DNA from: Candidatus Daviesbacteria bacterium
Lineage (GTDB): Bacteria; Patescibacteria; Microgenomatia; Daviesbacterales; UBA10151
Assembly: GCA_016187025.1 (NCBI GenBank)
Contig: JACPKM010000001.1
Location: 1-64,000, forward strand
Direction of reading: 5' to 3'
DNA: 64,000 bases
Positions within the stretch are counted from its first letter, which is position 1; the number at the start of each line of letters is the position of its first letter. Made by a program: the position numbers and the translations under genes. Under the pieces are notes generated by a model. The model was given only the letters and a program-made list of their open reading frames with translations. It was not told where the DNA came from and did not search any database. Shown here piece by piece: positions 53,160-61,346 of this stretch.

Positions 53160-53948
53160 ATGTCAGACCAAAAAGCAGAGTTTAACCAGACAGCATTTAA
53201 CCCAGCTGACTATGTCCAGCCTGAATTACCCTTGAAGGGTGTAGTTTCTAAAGATAAGCGGTGGTATGAATTGGCAAGAATAGCACAAGAGGAGCACGAC
53301 GATATTCTAGCTAATCGACTGCCTAGAGAGATCTATGTAAACAACAGAGCCACTCATGATCGCCAGCAAGAAATACTGGCGGAACAGATAGGTATCGATC
53401 CCTTGACCTTACTTCCAAACAGGGCATCTTTTGATGAAAGGTTAACTGTCCTTGTTAGTGACGCCAGAAGGACCAAAAGGGCAGTGAATGTACTCTTTAT
53501 GGATATGGATAGATTCAAAGAGATAAATGATTTAGCTGACCATGATACAGGTGATTTGATACTGCAAAAGATGGCCCAAGCCATGAATGATGTTTTCCAC
53601 CGGGGTTCAGATTTAAAATCAAGAAGAGGCGGAGATGAGTTTACTGCCGGATTAGTGGATACAGATTTAAAAAATACGGTTATGCTCTGCAGAAAACTTC
53701 AGGCTGTTTTTGATAATCTACAAGATCAGGTTTCTGCTCAAAGAGTCAAAGACAGACAATCCCCTCTTCCTAACAAAGTCACCTTAAGTATTGGGATTGC
53801 CCCTTTTAACGGTCAAGATCCGGCGGCTTTAATAACACAAGCTGATGGAGCTATGTATTCAGCCAAAAAAAGTAATACCCCGGGTAGTATTCATATTGCC
53901 CATCAAGGACAATTTATAGATGCTGAGGAACTTCTTAAAGCAGCATAA
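53160..53948 (+). CDS. Soluble GGDEF diguanylate cyclase
   Basis: 262 residues from the ATG at 53160. The N-terminal 85 residues are helical and have no membrane segment. The GGDEF domain spans about 92-255: DPLTLLPNRASFDERL, FMDMDRFKEINDL and an intact GGDEF in SRRGGDEFTAGL. The inhibitory I-site RxxD (RGSD) lies exactly five residues before GGDEF. It should make c-di-GMP from two GTP and be product-inhibited. No receptor or EAL/HD-GYP partner is in the window. Such enzymes are sparse in Patescibacteria. Confidence 0.92.
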   Translation: MSDQKAEFNQTAFNPADYVQPELPLKGVVSKDKRWYELARIAQEEHDDILANRLPREIYVNNRATHDRQQEILAEQIGIDPLTLLPNRASFDERLTVLVSDARRTKRAVNVLFMDMDRFKEINDLADHDTGDLILQKMAQAMNDVFHRGSDLKSRRGGDEFTAGLVDTDLKNTVMLCRKLQAVFDNLQDQVSAQRVKDRQSPLPNKVTLSIGIAPFNGQDPAALITQADGAMYSAKKSNTPGSIHIAHQGQFIDAEELLKAA

Positions 53949-53997
53949 ATCCCCTTATAAAATGAATTAGAAGCATAAATAAGGTATAATTCGCTCT

Positions 53998-54288
53998 ATG
54001 AGAAATATACGTACCCCAAAACAGATTACTACTACCGATCTCCGTAACCCTAAACTGTTAAGCCGTTTCGTAAGAGCTTTGGTGAGGAAGCCTTTTCCAA
54101 ACTATGGGGATATAAAAACAGGAGCGATATCACCAGACTCAGCAGCTGTTCAGTTAAGAAATACACGAAAGCAGATTCGATCTTTTGTTGAATCTTTATT
54201 TAGCCACGGGCTTACAATAGAGGAGATCAGAACCGAGGTTGAAGGCGTTGTACATCCTCACGGCGGAAACCTAGAAAAAGAGGGGTAA
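53998..54288 (+). CDS. Small hypothetical basic protein
   Basis: 96 residues, unrecognised. A basic N-terminal half (RNPKLLSRFVRALVRKPF) and a helical second half (AAVQLRNTRKQIRSFVESLF, then TIEEIRTEVEGVVH). It follows the GGDEF gene by 49 bases on the same strand, so it may be its operon partner. Its end lies 3 bases from the convergent Fic gene. No signal peptide or membrane helix. Confidence 0.55.
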   Translation: MRNIRTPKQITTTDLRNPKLLSRFVRALVRKPFPNYGDIKTGAISPDSAAVQLRNTRKQIRSFVESLFSHGLTIEEIRTEVEGVVHPHGGNLEKEG

Positions 54289-54290
54289 GC

Positions 54291-55367
54291 CTACTTTAAA
54301 ACATATGTAGCTTTTTTGGTTCCACCTACTTTTTTAACCAACCCCTTTTGCTTTAAAAACTTCAGCTCCCGCAGGACTGTGTCATCTGAGTAGTCCGGAA
54401 AGATTTTCCTGAAATCTTTATTTTGCATACTCTTGTGCTTGTGTAAAAACTCAATAATGGACATCTGGCGCTCATTTAACTCAACTTGGCCTCCCAGCTG
54501 ATCTTTTAGTGACACGTCAACAGATATTCGTTGCACTTTCTCCTTTACCCTATTTAGCTCAATTGCTACACCCTCAATAAAGTATTCAAGCCAAGGGGTG
54601 AGATCCCGTTCATGGGTATCTAAAACCAGCTGATTAGAAACAGCTTGTAAAGTCAGGTAATAGTTCATTGGATTTTCATCAAAATACTCTTCAAAAGAGA
54701 AAAACTTTCTTATATCGTAGTTATCTAAAAACATCACTAAAGTAGCCACAGCCCTTGCTACCCTGCCATTACCATCGACAAACGGATGAATCCTGGCAAG
54801 CTCGTAATGAATAATTCCTGCTTTAATAACGGGGTGAATCTCTTTTGTCTCATCTGTATTGATCCAATTAACCAAATCCTCTATCAAGTAAGGTACTTCC
54901 ACTGCTGGAGGAGGTGTATAAGAAATTTGTCCGGTCTTGGTATTCCGGATTACTACTTGACGGAATCTGAATTTGCCCACCGCATCCTCGGGCAAAATCT
55001 TTTCTGTGGTAAGTTTGTGAATTTCCAGGATGGTTTCGATATTTAATATATACCTGCCACTTCTACCCAACTGCTCAGCAATTGTATCAATAAACCTTAA
55101 AACATTCCGGTAATTGAGAATTTCCTGAATATCCCTATCTCTTGCCAGGATCTCTTGTCCATCCAACACTTCCCTCACCTCCTCTTGAGATAAGGGATTA
55201 CCCTCCAAATGAGTTCCATGATGAATAAACCTTTCTGCTGCTTCTTTTCTGAATTTGGCTTCCCAAACAGGAATCAGAGGTGCGTTGATAATTACCTCCC
55301 GAGAAGCATCAATCCTGCCGACATTTCTTAGAATATTGTTAGAAATTGTATATTTAGGTACAAACAT
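54291..55367 (-). CDS. Fic-domain protein (AMPylase type) with winged-helix tail
   Basis: 358 residues. The catalytic motif HPFVDGNGRVAR fits HxFx(D/E)GNGRxxR in full. An N-terminal inhibitory helix region (FIHHGTHLEGNPLS) resembles the (S/T)xxxE(G/N) helix that blocks the active site in class II Fic proteins. A C-terminal winged helix (about 290-358: MSIIEFLHKHKSMQNKDF, DDTVLRELKFLKQKGLV) suggests DNA binding or self-regulation. Fic enzymes transfer AMP to target proteins. It stands alone between unknown genes. Confidence 0.93.
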   Translation of the reverse strand: MFVPKYTISNNILRNVGRIDASREVIINAPLIPVWEAKFRKEAAERFIHHGTHLEGNPLSQEEVREVLDGQEILARDRDIQEILNYRNVLRFIDTIAEQLGRSGRYILNIETILEIHKLTTEKILPEDAVGKFRFRQVVIRNTKTGQISYTPPPAVEVPYLIEDLVNWINTDETKEIHPVIKAGIIHYELARIHPFVDGNGRVARAVATLVMFLDNYDIRKFFSFEEYFDENPMNYYLTLQAVSNQLVLDTHERDLTPWLEYFIEGVAIELNRVKEKVQRISVDVSLKDQLGGQVELNERQMSIIEFLHKHKSMQNKDFRKIFPDYSDDTVLRELKFLKQKGLVKKVGGTKKATYVLK

Positions 55368-55373
55368 AAGTCA

Positions 55374-55428
55374 GGTTTAGGTTGTAGCGGGTAGGTGGTA
55401 GTTTCTGTAATTGCTACAACCTAAAACC
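55374..55428. repeat. Hairpin repeat between Fic and carB genes
   Basis: GGTTTAGGTTGTAG (55374-55387) pairs with CTACAACCTAAAACC (55414-55428) with one bulge. It shares no T-run with a classical terminator; it looks like a dispersed intergenic repeat. Confidence 0.55.
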
Positions 55429-55463
55429 TACAACATCATTTTGTCATATTTCCCGCAAAAAAT

Positions 55464-58400
55464 CTAACATGCAACATACTCATCCCAGCATTTGATATTA
55501 AGCTCATCTGCCTTTTTGCAAGATATAGCTAAAATAAACTCTGTTGCAGATTGTAAATTAGTCAAAAGCGGCACTCCTGTATCAATACACACCCTTCTTA
55601 TCACATATCCATCCCGCTGATCAGAGGCAGACTCTCCAGGAATACTAATGTTGATAGCCAAATCTACCCGGTTGTTACTAACTAAATCTATTGCCGAAGG
55701 CGATCTGCCCTCAGATATTTTAAACACTCTAGTATTTTTAATCCCATGATCTTTGAGAAGTTGCGAGGTATTTTTGGTAGCATAGATTTTTAAATTTAGC
55801 TTTGAGATTTCTTGTGCTGCTTCCAAAAACTCCATCTTATTTTTATCTCCTCCTATCGAAACAAATACCCCCTTTTGAGGAATCTTTCCACCAGTTGACA
55901 ATATTGCTTTAAGAAAAGCTTCATGTAGATCTTCTCCAAAACAGCCCACTTCCCCAGTAGACAACATCTCCACCCGAAGCTTTGGATCGGCTCCTTTTAT
56001 CCTATTAAAGGAAAACTGAGACGCTTTTACTCCTACATAGTCTAAATTTAAAGTATTAAAGACACAATCTAGCCTATTACCTAAAATTGCCTCAACTGCA
56101 ATCTCCACAAAGTTATTTTTGGTTACTTTTGACACAAATGGGAAAGACCTGGAAGCCCTTAAATTAAGCTCAATTACCATCACTTTATTGTCTTTTGCCA
56201 AAAATTGAATATTAAATGGCCCGGTAATATCCAGAGCCTTTATTATGGCTCTGGCATCATTTTTAACCTGCCTTATTGTTTCTATAAAAAGCCTTTGAGG
56301 TGGTAAAACCAAGGTTGCATCTCCTGAATGAACTCCGGCATTTTCTATATGCTCAGAAATAGCATAAATCACCAGCTCCCCGTTACTGGCAACTCCATCA
56401 ATTTCAATTTCTTTTGCATTTTCTATAAATTTTGATATAACAACAGGGTATTTAGGAGAAACTTGTGTAGCTTGTGTTAAATACCTTTTAAGCTCCGGTA
56501 CAGAGTAAGCTACATTCATCGCGCTTCCTGATAAAACATATGAAGGCCTCACCATTACCGGAAAGCCAATTTTTTTGGAAAAAGCATGTGCCACCTCTGA
56601 GTTTTTTAACTCCTGCCAAGCAGGTTGTGAAATATTTAAGCTATCCAGTAATTTACTAAACTTGTGTCTATTTTCTGCAATATCAATACTAACTGGATCT
56701 GTTCCCAGAATTGGAACTTTTTTCTCATATAAAGGAATTGCTAGATTATTAGGAATTTGTCCACCAAAGCTCAAAACTATTTTTCCTCCTTCCAAATCAT
56801 AAATATCCAATACTCTTTCCAAGGTAAGCTCTTCAAAATAAAGCTTGTCTGCATTATCATAATCTGTTGAAACCGTTTCAGGATTACAGTTTATGATTAT
56901 TGTTTCCCAGCCCTTTTTCTTAAAAGAAAGTGCTGCTGTTACACAACACCAGTCAAACTCTACTGATGATCCAATCCTATACGGCCCAGAACCTAATACG
57001 ATTACCTTCCTTCTTTCCCCCTTTCCACTTTCCCCTTGTTCTGACTCCTCTCCATGGTAAGTTAAATACAAATAATTAGTTTTAGCAGGATATTCAGCTG
57101 CCAGTGTATCGATGTGCTTAACCTTTGGTAAAATAGCCCACCCTTTTCTTAACTGCCTTATATCTTGTTCATCTTTCTTAAATACCTGAGCAATCAAATT
57201 ATCTGAAAAACCTAATTTTTTTGCCTGAAGAAGATTATGCTTACTGAGCTTAAGTTTTTTTTCTTTTAATCTCTTTTCAAAATTAACAATTTCCAAAAGC
57301 TGATAAAGATACCACCTATCAACACCTGTTTCATTATAAATTTCATCAACTGAGGTGCCTTTGGCCAGTTCTCCTGCTACCGAAAAAATTCTTTGTGTAT
57401 TTGGAGAAAGTAACTTCTTAGAAGAAACATTTATTTTTGATTTTCCACCAAGCAGGCCATCCTGACCATTTCCCAAAGATCTTATGGCTTTTTGTAAGCT
57501 TTCAGGAAAGCTTCTACCTATGGCCATTACCTCCCCCACGCTTTTCATCTCAGATCCAATGGTCTCTGATGCTCCAACAAATTTTTGTAAATCCCACTTT
57601 GGCACTTTTACCACAATATAGTCCAAGCTTGGCTCAAAAAAGGCTGAGGTTGATTTAGTGACACTGTTTTTCAACTCAGAGAGTGTATACCCCAGGCCAA
57701 TTTTGGCAGCAACATATGCCAAAGGATAACCAGTAGCTTTTGATGCAAGAGCTGAGGAGCGCGAAAGCCTGGCATTCACCTCAATCACTCTGTATTCATT
57801 GCTTTGGGGATTTAGAGCAAACTGGATATTACACTCTCCCACAATCTTTAGCTGTTCAATTACTTTCAAAGATATCTGCCGTAACAGATGATATTGGTAG
57901 TTGTTTAAAGTTTGCGAAGGTGCAACTACAATACTCTCCCCTGTATGTATTCCCAATGGATCCAAGTTTTCCATATTACAAACAGTAATCTTGTTACCCT
58001 CGCCATCCCTGACTATTTCGTATTCAATTTCCTTCCAATGTTTTAAATATTCCTCAATTGCGACCTGAGGTGCATGTTTTAAGGCTTTAGAGACCACCTG
58101 AGTTAACTCTTTTTGGTTGTAAACAACAGCTGAGCCCAATCCTCCCAAAGAGTACCCGGATCTAACTAAAAGAGGAAATTGTAAATTCTTAATAACTTCT
58201 AAGACCTCGTTTAGACTACTGGCAAAACCGCCTTTGGGGATCAAAACACCAATTTTTTCCAACTCCATGGCAAAAAGTTTTCTATCTTCAGTAATTTCGA
58301 TGGTTTTTGCTGCTGTTCCTAAAACTTTGACATGGTTTTTTTCCAAAATACCTGATTTTGCCAAACTTAAACCACAATTAAGGGCAGTCTGGCCACCAAA

Positions 58401-58658
58401 TGACAAGAAGATCCCATCGGGTTTTTCTTTTTTGATTACTTTTTCCACAAAGAAAGGATTGACCGGCAAAAAATAAACCTTATCTGCCAAAGATTGAGAG
58501 GTTTGGATTGTGGCAATATTAGGATTTATCAAAACTGTTTCAACGCTTTCTTCTTTTAAGGCCTTTAGTGCCTGAGAACCAGAGTAATCAAACTCTCCTG
58601 CCTCCCCTATTTTCAGGGCCCCCGAGCCCAATACCAGTACTTTCCTCAATTTATTCAT
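55464..58658 (-). CDS. carB: Carbamoyl phosphate synthase large subunit
   Basis: 1,064 residues, full length. Two ATP-grasp halves (about 1-400 and 555-930), each with the expected nucleotide motifs (VLGSGALKIGEAGEFDYSGS; VLGSGPYRIGSSVEFDW), an oligomerisation region between them and a C-terminal MGS-like allosteric domain. It makes carbamoyl phosphate from bicarbonate, ammonia and ATP for pyrimidines and arginine. Between the halves, at about residue 543, an insert reads EQGESGKGERRK, encoded by the repeat core shared with carA and mutM. carA is 27 bases upstream. Confidence 0.97.
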   Translation of the reverse strand: MNKLRKVLVLGSGALKIGEAGEFDYSGSQALKALKEESVETVLINPNIATIQTSQSLADKVYFLPVNPFFVEKVIKKEKPDGIFLSFGGQTALNCGLSLAKSGILEKNHVKVLGTAAKTIEITEDRKLFAMELEKIGVLIPKGGFASSLNEVLEVIKNLQFPLLVRSGYSLGGLGSAVVYNQKELTQVVSKALKHAPQVAIEEYLKHWKEIEYEIVRDGEGNKITVCNMENLDPLGIHTGESIVVAPSQTLNNYQYHLLRQISLKVIEQLKIVGECNIQFALNPQSNEYRVIEVNARLSRSSALASKATGYPLAYVAAKIGLGYTLSELKNSVTKSTSAFFEPSLDYIVVKVPKWDLQKFVGASETIGSEMKSVGEVMAIGRSFPESLQKAIRSLGNGQDGLLGGKSKINVSSKKLLSPNTQRIFSVAGELAKGTSVDEIYNETGVDRWYLYQLLEIVNFEKRLKEKKLKLSKHNLLQAKKLGFSDNLIAQVFKKDEQDIRQLRKGWAILPKVKHIDTLAAEYPAKTNYLYLTYHGEESEQGESGKGERRKVIVLGSGPYRIGSSVEFDWCCVTAALSFKKKGWETIIINCNPETVSTDYDNADKLYFEELTLERVLDIYDLEGGKIVLSFGGQIPNNLAIPLYEKKVPILGTDPVSIDIAENRHKFSKLLDSLNISQPAWQELKNSEVAHAFSKKIGFPVMVRPSYVLSGSAMNVAYSVPELKRYLTQATQVSPKYPVVISKFIENAKEIEIDGVASNGELVIYAISEHIENAGVHSGDATLVLPPQRLFIETIRQVKNDARAIIKALDITGPFNIQFLAKDNKVMVIELNLRASRSFPFVSKVTKNNFVEIAVEAILGNRLDCVFNTLNLDYVGVKASQFSFNRIKGADPKLRVEMLSTGEVGCFGEDLHEAFLKAILSTGGKIPQKGVFVSIGGDKNKMEFLEAAQEISKLNLKIYATKNTSQLLKDHGIKNTRVFKISEGRSPSAIDLVSNNRVDLAINISIPGESASDQRDGYVIRRVCIDTGVPLLTNLQSATEFILAISCKKADELNIKCWDEYVAC
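57013..57037. repeat. GESGKG-encoding repeat in carB
   Basis: Plus strand contains CCCTTTCCACTTTCCCC, one base different from the 17-nt core in carA and mutM. It is read in the same frame as there (GESGKG), in the linker between the two ATP-grasp halves. Confidence 0.85.
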
Positions 58659-58685
58659 AATTTAATATAAAATTACTCTTAGCTG

Positions 58686-59729
58686 CTAAAGATAAGTTAA
58701 AAATTCATCAAACAAATATCCCCCATCAGTTGGACCTGGGCTTGCTTCAGGATGAAACTGAACTGATAAGAATGGTTTTTTGACATGTCTTACCCCTTCA
58801 TTTGTGCCATCATTTAAGTTTATAAACCATTCTTGCCAATTATTCGAAAGAGTTTTGCTACTGATGGCAAAACCATGATTTTGAGAGGTGATAATAGCCT
58901 TTTTTGAAATCAAATCTTTAACTGGCTGATTTTGGCCTCTATGACCAAATTTCAATTTATAGGTATCAGCCCCAGCTGCTAGTCCCAAAAGCTGACTTCC
59001 TAAACATATACCAAAAGTAGGAACATTCTCATCAATTAATTGCCTGATTGTATCAATTGTCTCTTTGGCTTGCTTTGGGTCTCCCGGACCATTAGAAATC
59101 ATGACCCCATCAAAGTTTAAGTTGTTTTTTATAGGGTTAAAGTTCCAGGGAACTACTGTTATTTTAACTTTTCTTTTTAAAAAGCTTTTTATGATATTTG
59201 ATTTGGCTCCACAATCTATCAAAATAATATGTTTTTTTCCTTCCCCAAATGTTTGCGGTTTATCTACACTGACAAAAGGCAATACATTTTCTTTATTCGG
59301 ATCATAACTTTCCCCCTTTCCGCTTTCCCCTGACTCAATTCTTCCCAGCATCACTCCCCTTTCCCTTAATTTTCTTACCAAAAATCTGGTGTCAATATTA
59401 AAAAGCCCAGGAATATTATCTTTTTTTAGCCAATCACTTAAAGTTTTTTGACTTTCAAAATGAGATGGGGTGTCAATATAATTTTGTACAATTACTCCCT
59501 TAACCTGAATTTTTTTAGATTCCCAATACTTTGTATCTGGAATTCCATAATTTCCCACTAAAGGATAAGTTAAAACAAGAATCTGACCATAATAAGAAGG
59601 GTCGGTCAGGCTTTCCACATAACCCACCATTCCTGTGTTAAAAACCACCTCTCCGGAAATGTTTGTGATAGCCCCAAAAAAATCACCTTCAAATGTGTTT
59701 TGATCTGCTAGTATTAATTTACCTTTCAT
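58686..59729 (-). CDS. carA: Carbamoyl phosphate synthase small subunit
   Basis: 347 residues. N-terminal CarA domain (about 1-125) and a class I glutamine amidotransferase domain with the nucleophile Cys in FGICLGSQLLGLAAGA and the His-x-Glu pair in VQFHPEASPGP. It delivers ammonia from glutamine to CarB. The linker between domains, at about residue 136, carries ESGESGKGESYD from the dispersed repeat. Regulation is probably through the leader described at 59738-59943. Confidence 0.96.
   Translation of the reverse strand: MKGKLILADQNTFEGDFFGAITNISGEVVFNTGMVGYVESLTDPSYYGQILVLTYPLVGNYGIPDTKYWESKKIQVKGVIVQNYIDTPSHFESQKTLSDWLKKDNIPGLFNIDTRFLVRKLRERGVMLGRIESGESGKGESYDPNKENVLPFVSVDKPQTFGEGKKHIILIDCGAKSNIIKSFLKRKVKITVVPWNFNPIKNNLNFDGVMISNGPGDPKQAKETIDTIRQLIDENVPTFGICLGSQLLGLAAGADTYKLKFGHRGQNQPVKDLISKKAIITSQNHGFAISSKTLSNNWQEWFINLNDGTNEGVRHVKKPFLSVQFHPEASPGPTDGGYLFDEFLTYL
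59308..59333. repeat. GESGKG-encoding repeat in carA
   Basis: Core CCCTTTCCGCTTTCCCC (plus strand), identical to the copy in mutM. In frame, in an interdomain linker. Confidence 0.88.
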
Positions 59730-59737
59730 AATTTTCC

Positions 59738-59762
59738 AAAAAAATACCGCCCCTAAGGCGGT
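59738..59762 (-). terminator. Intrinsic terminator in the carAB leader
   Basis: Minus strand: ACCGCC, TTAGG loop, GGCGGT, then A and seven T's (59744-59738). It ends 8 bases before the carA ATG (59729). A terminator here can only act on carAB's own transcript, since the upstream gene is divergent. Confidence 0.75.
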
Positions 59763-59914
59763 CTTGCAATTACTTTATAACAAAACCAGTAATATATTTA
59801 AACATGAAATCAAGGGTGATAATGAACTACCCTGCAGCAGAGCTGCGAGGTATCGCAAGCGAAAGTTCTTGTTACCAAGTTGTAACCGCGCAGTAAACTG
59901 CTCGGTATTATGTA

Positions 59915-59943
59915 ACAATAAAGAAGAAGTACCATTCCGTCAA
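59915..59943 (-). promoter_or_regulatory. carAB promoter
   Basis: Minus strand: TTGACG (59938-59943), 17 bases, TATTGT (59915-59920). The leader to carA would be about 180 nt, long for this genome, and contains several small hairpins before the terminator. Confidence 0.55.
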
Positions 59944-59981
59944 CCCCTTAAATTGAAGGTTGTGTTAAAATATCAGATAGA

Positions 59982-60260
59982 ATGGCTAAAAATAAAGCAA
60001 AGGGGGGAAGCCAAAGTAAACGGTTCCATGAAGAGCTGATAGATAGAATGCTAGCCCTTGCAACCTCCGGTTTCGGACTTGTTGCAGCCCTTGCCTGGAA
60101 TGAAACAATCCAGGCTTTTGTCCAGGATTATATCCAAAAATATTTCCCTCAATCATATGGTTTAATCTCAAAACTTTTATATGCCGTCTTAATAACTATT
60201 TTTGCTGTTTTTATTACCTACCAACTATCAAAACTTTCCGCCAAATTCAATAAACCGTAG
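59982..60260 (+). CDS. DUF5654-type small membrane protein
   Basis: 92 residues. A basic N-terminus (MAKNKAKGGSQSKRFHEE) is followed by a helix with the Trp-Asn-Glu pattern LVAALAWNETIQAFVQDY and a membrane helix KLLYAVLITIFAVFITY. Length and motifs match DUF5654, a family of small two-helix membrane proteins found in archaea and Patescibacteria, with unknown role. It is divergent from carA and convergent with recF. Confidence 0.75.
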   Translation: MAKNKAKGGSQSKRFHEELIDRMLALATSGFGLVAALAWNETIQAFVQDYIQKYFPQSYGLISKLLYAVLITIFAVFITYQLSKLSAKFNKP

Positions 60261-60273
60261 GTTATAAACTTAC

Positions 60274-61335
60274 TTAAATAATCTGTCCATTATCTACTTT
60301 TAAAATCCTGGCTGAATCTAAAAACTCTTGTGGGATATTTTCTAACTCCACTGTTGAGATAATTGTCTGCTGTCTTGAAACTATGCTTACAACATATGCC
60401 CGATGAGCAGCATCCAACTCTGAAAACACATCATCTAAAAGCAGGACCGGCCTTTTACCTAGTTTACCCGCCATAAACTCCAGCTGGGCTAGTTTGAAAG
60501 CTAGGGTGGCAGTTCTTTGCTCTCCCCGAGACCCGAAGTGGGATAAATGCCTGCCATTTAACTCCATACTATAATCATCACGGTGCGGTCCGATCAAAGT
60601 TGCTGCTGCAGCAATTTCTCTGCTTTGGCTACCAGCTAGTTTTTCTGAAGATATTTCTGACTTTTGATATTTAAAACCAAAATCCCCTAAAGGATCTTCT
60701 AAAGACCTGACAAACTCAAAAAAATCTTGTCTTTTGCTTTGTATAAGATATGCATTAGTTAATAAACCTTGTGTCCAATAGGCCAACTCATCTGCCTTTC
60801 CTTCACCTTCTCTTATTTTTTTCAACACTCTATTTCTGGCTGTTAAAAACTGCTCATATAAACTCAGAGCTCTCTTATACTCACTATCAACTTGGGCCAA
60901 AGACACATCTAAATGCCATCTTCGCAGTGAGGGGCTACCTGTGACCATTTCAATATCTGATGGATAAAAAATCACGGCTGGTAGATTACCCACAAAATCA
61001 ACAACTCTTCTGGGTATACCATTTACCAAAACTTTCTTTTTAAACTCTTCCTGACCCTTTTGTTGGCGATTTAATACAATTACTAACTCTGTCTTGTCAT
61101 TTTCTCTATCTTCTAAGCTTGCTTCTACTCTTGAAAAGGGCTCAGCTTCCCTAATCAACTCATATTCTATTTCTACTCTTGTTGATTTGGTTGTTGATAA
61201 AAAATAGATAGCTTCTAAAACATTAGACTTTCCGGCAGCATTGTTTCCCAGCAGAACAGTTGTACGGTTATCAAAGTCTAAATTAAGCTGAGAGTAGTTT
61301 CTAAAATTGGTTAAGTGGAGGCTTTTTAAAAACAT
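60274..61335 (-). CDS. recF: DNA replication and repair protein RecF
   Basis: Start set at the ATG at 61335 (MFLKSLHLTNFRNY); the longer frame overlaps mutM. Walker A in GNNAAGKSNVLEAIYFLS, the ABC-type signature region (GSRGEQRTATLAFKLAQ) and Walker B VLLLDDVFSELD are intact. RecF loads RecA at single-strand gaps. It is followed by the convergent DUF5654 gene. dnaA, often near recF, is absent here, and mutM lies upstream instead, giving a repair pair. Confidence 0.95.
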   Translation of the reverse strand: MFLKSLHLTNFRNYSQLNLDFDNRTTVLLGNNAAGKSNVLEAIYFLSTTKSTRVEIEYELIREAEPFSRVEASLEDRENDKTELVIVLNRQQKGQEEFKKKVLVNGIPRRVVDFVGNLPAVIFYPSDIEMVTGSPSLRRWHLDVSLAQVDSEYKRALSLYEQFLTARNRVLKKIREGEGKADELAYWTQGLLTNAYLIQSKRQDFFEFVRSLEDPLGDFGFKYQKSEISSEKLAGSQSREIAAAATLIGPHRDDYSMELNGRHLSHFGSRGEQRTATLAFKLAQLEFMAGKLGKRPVLLLDDVFSELDAAHRAYVVSIVSRQQTIISTVELENIPQEFLDSARILKVDNGQII

Positions 61336-61346
61336 GAGAAATAATG

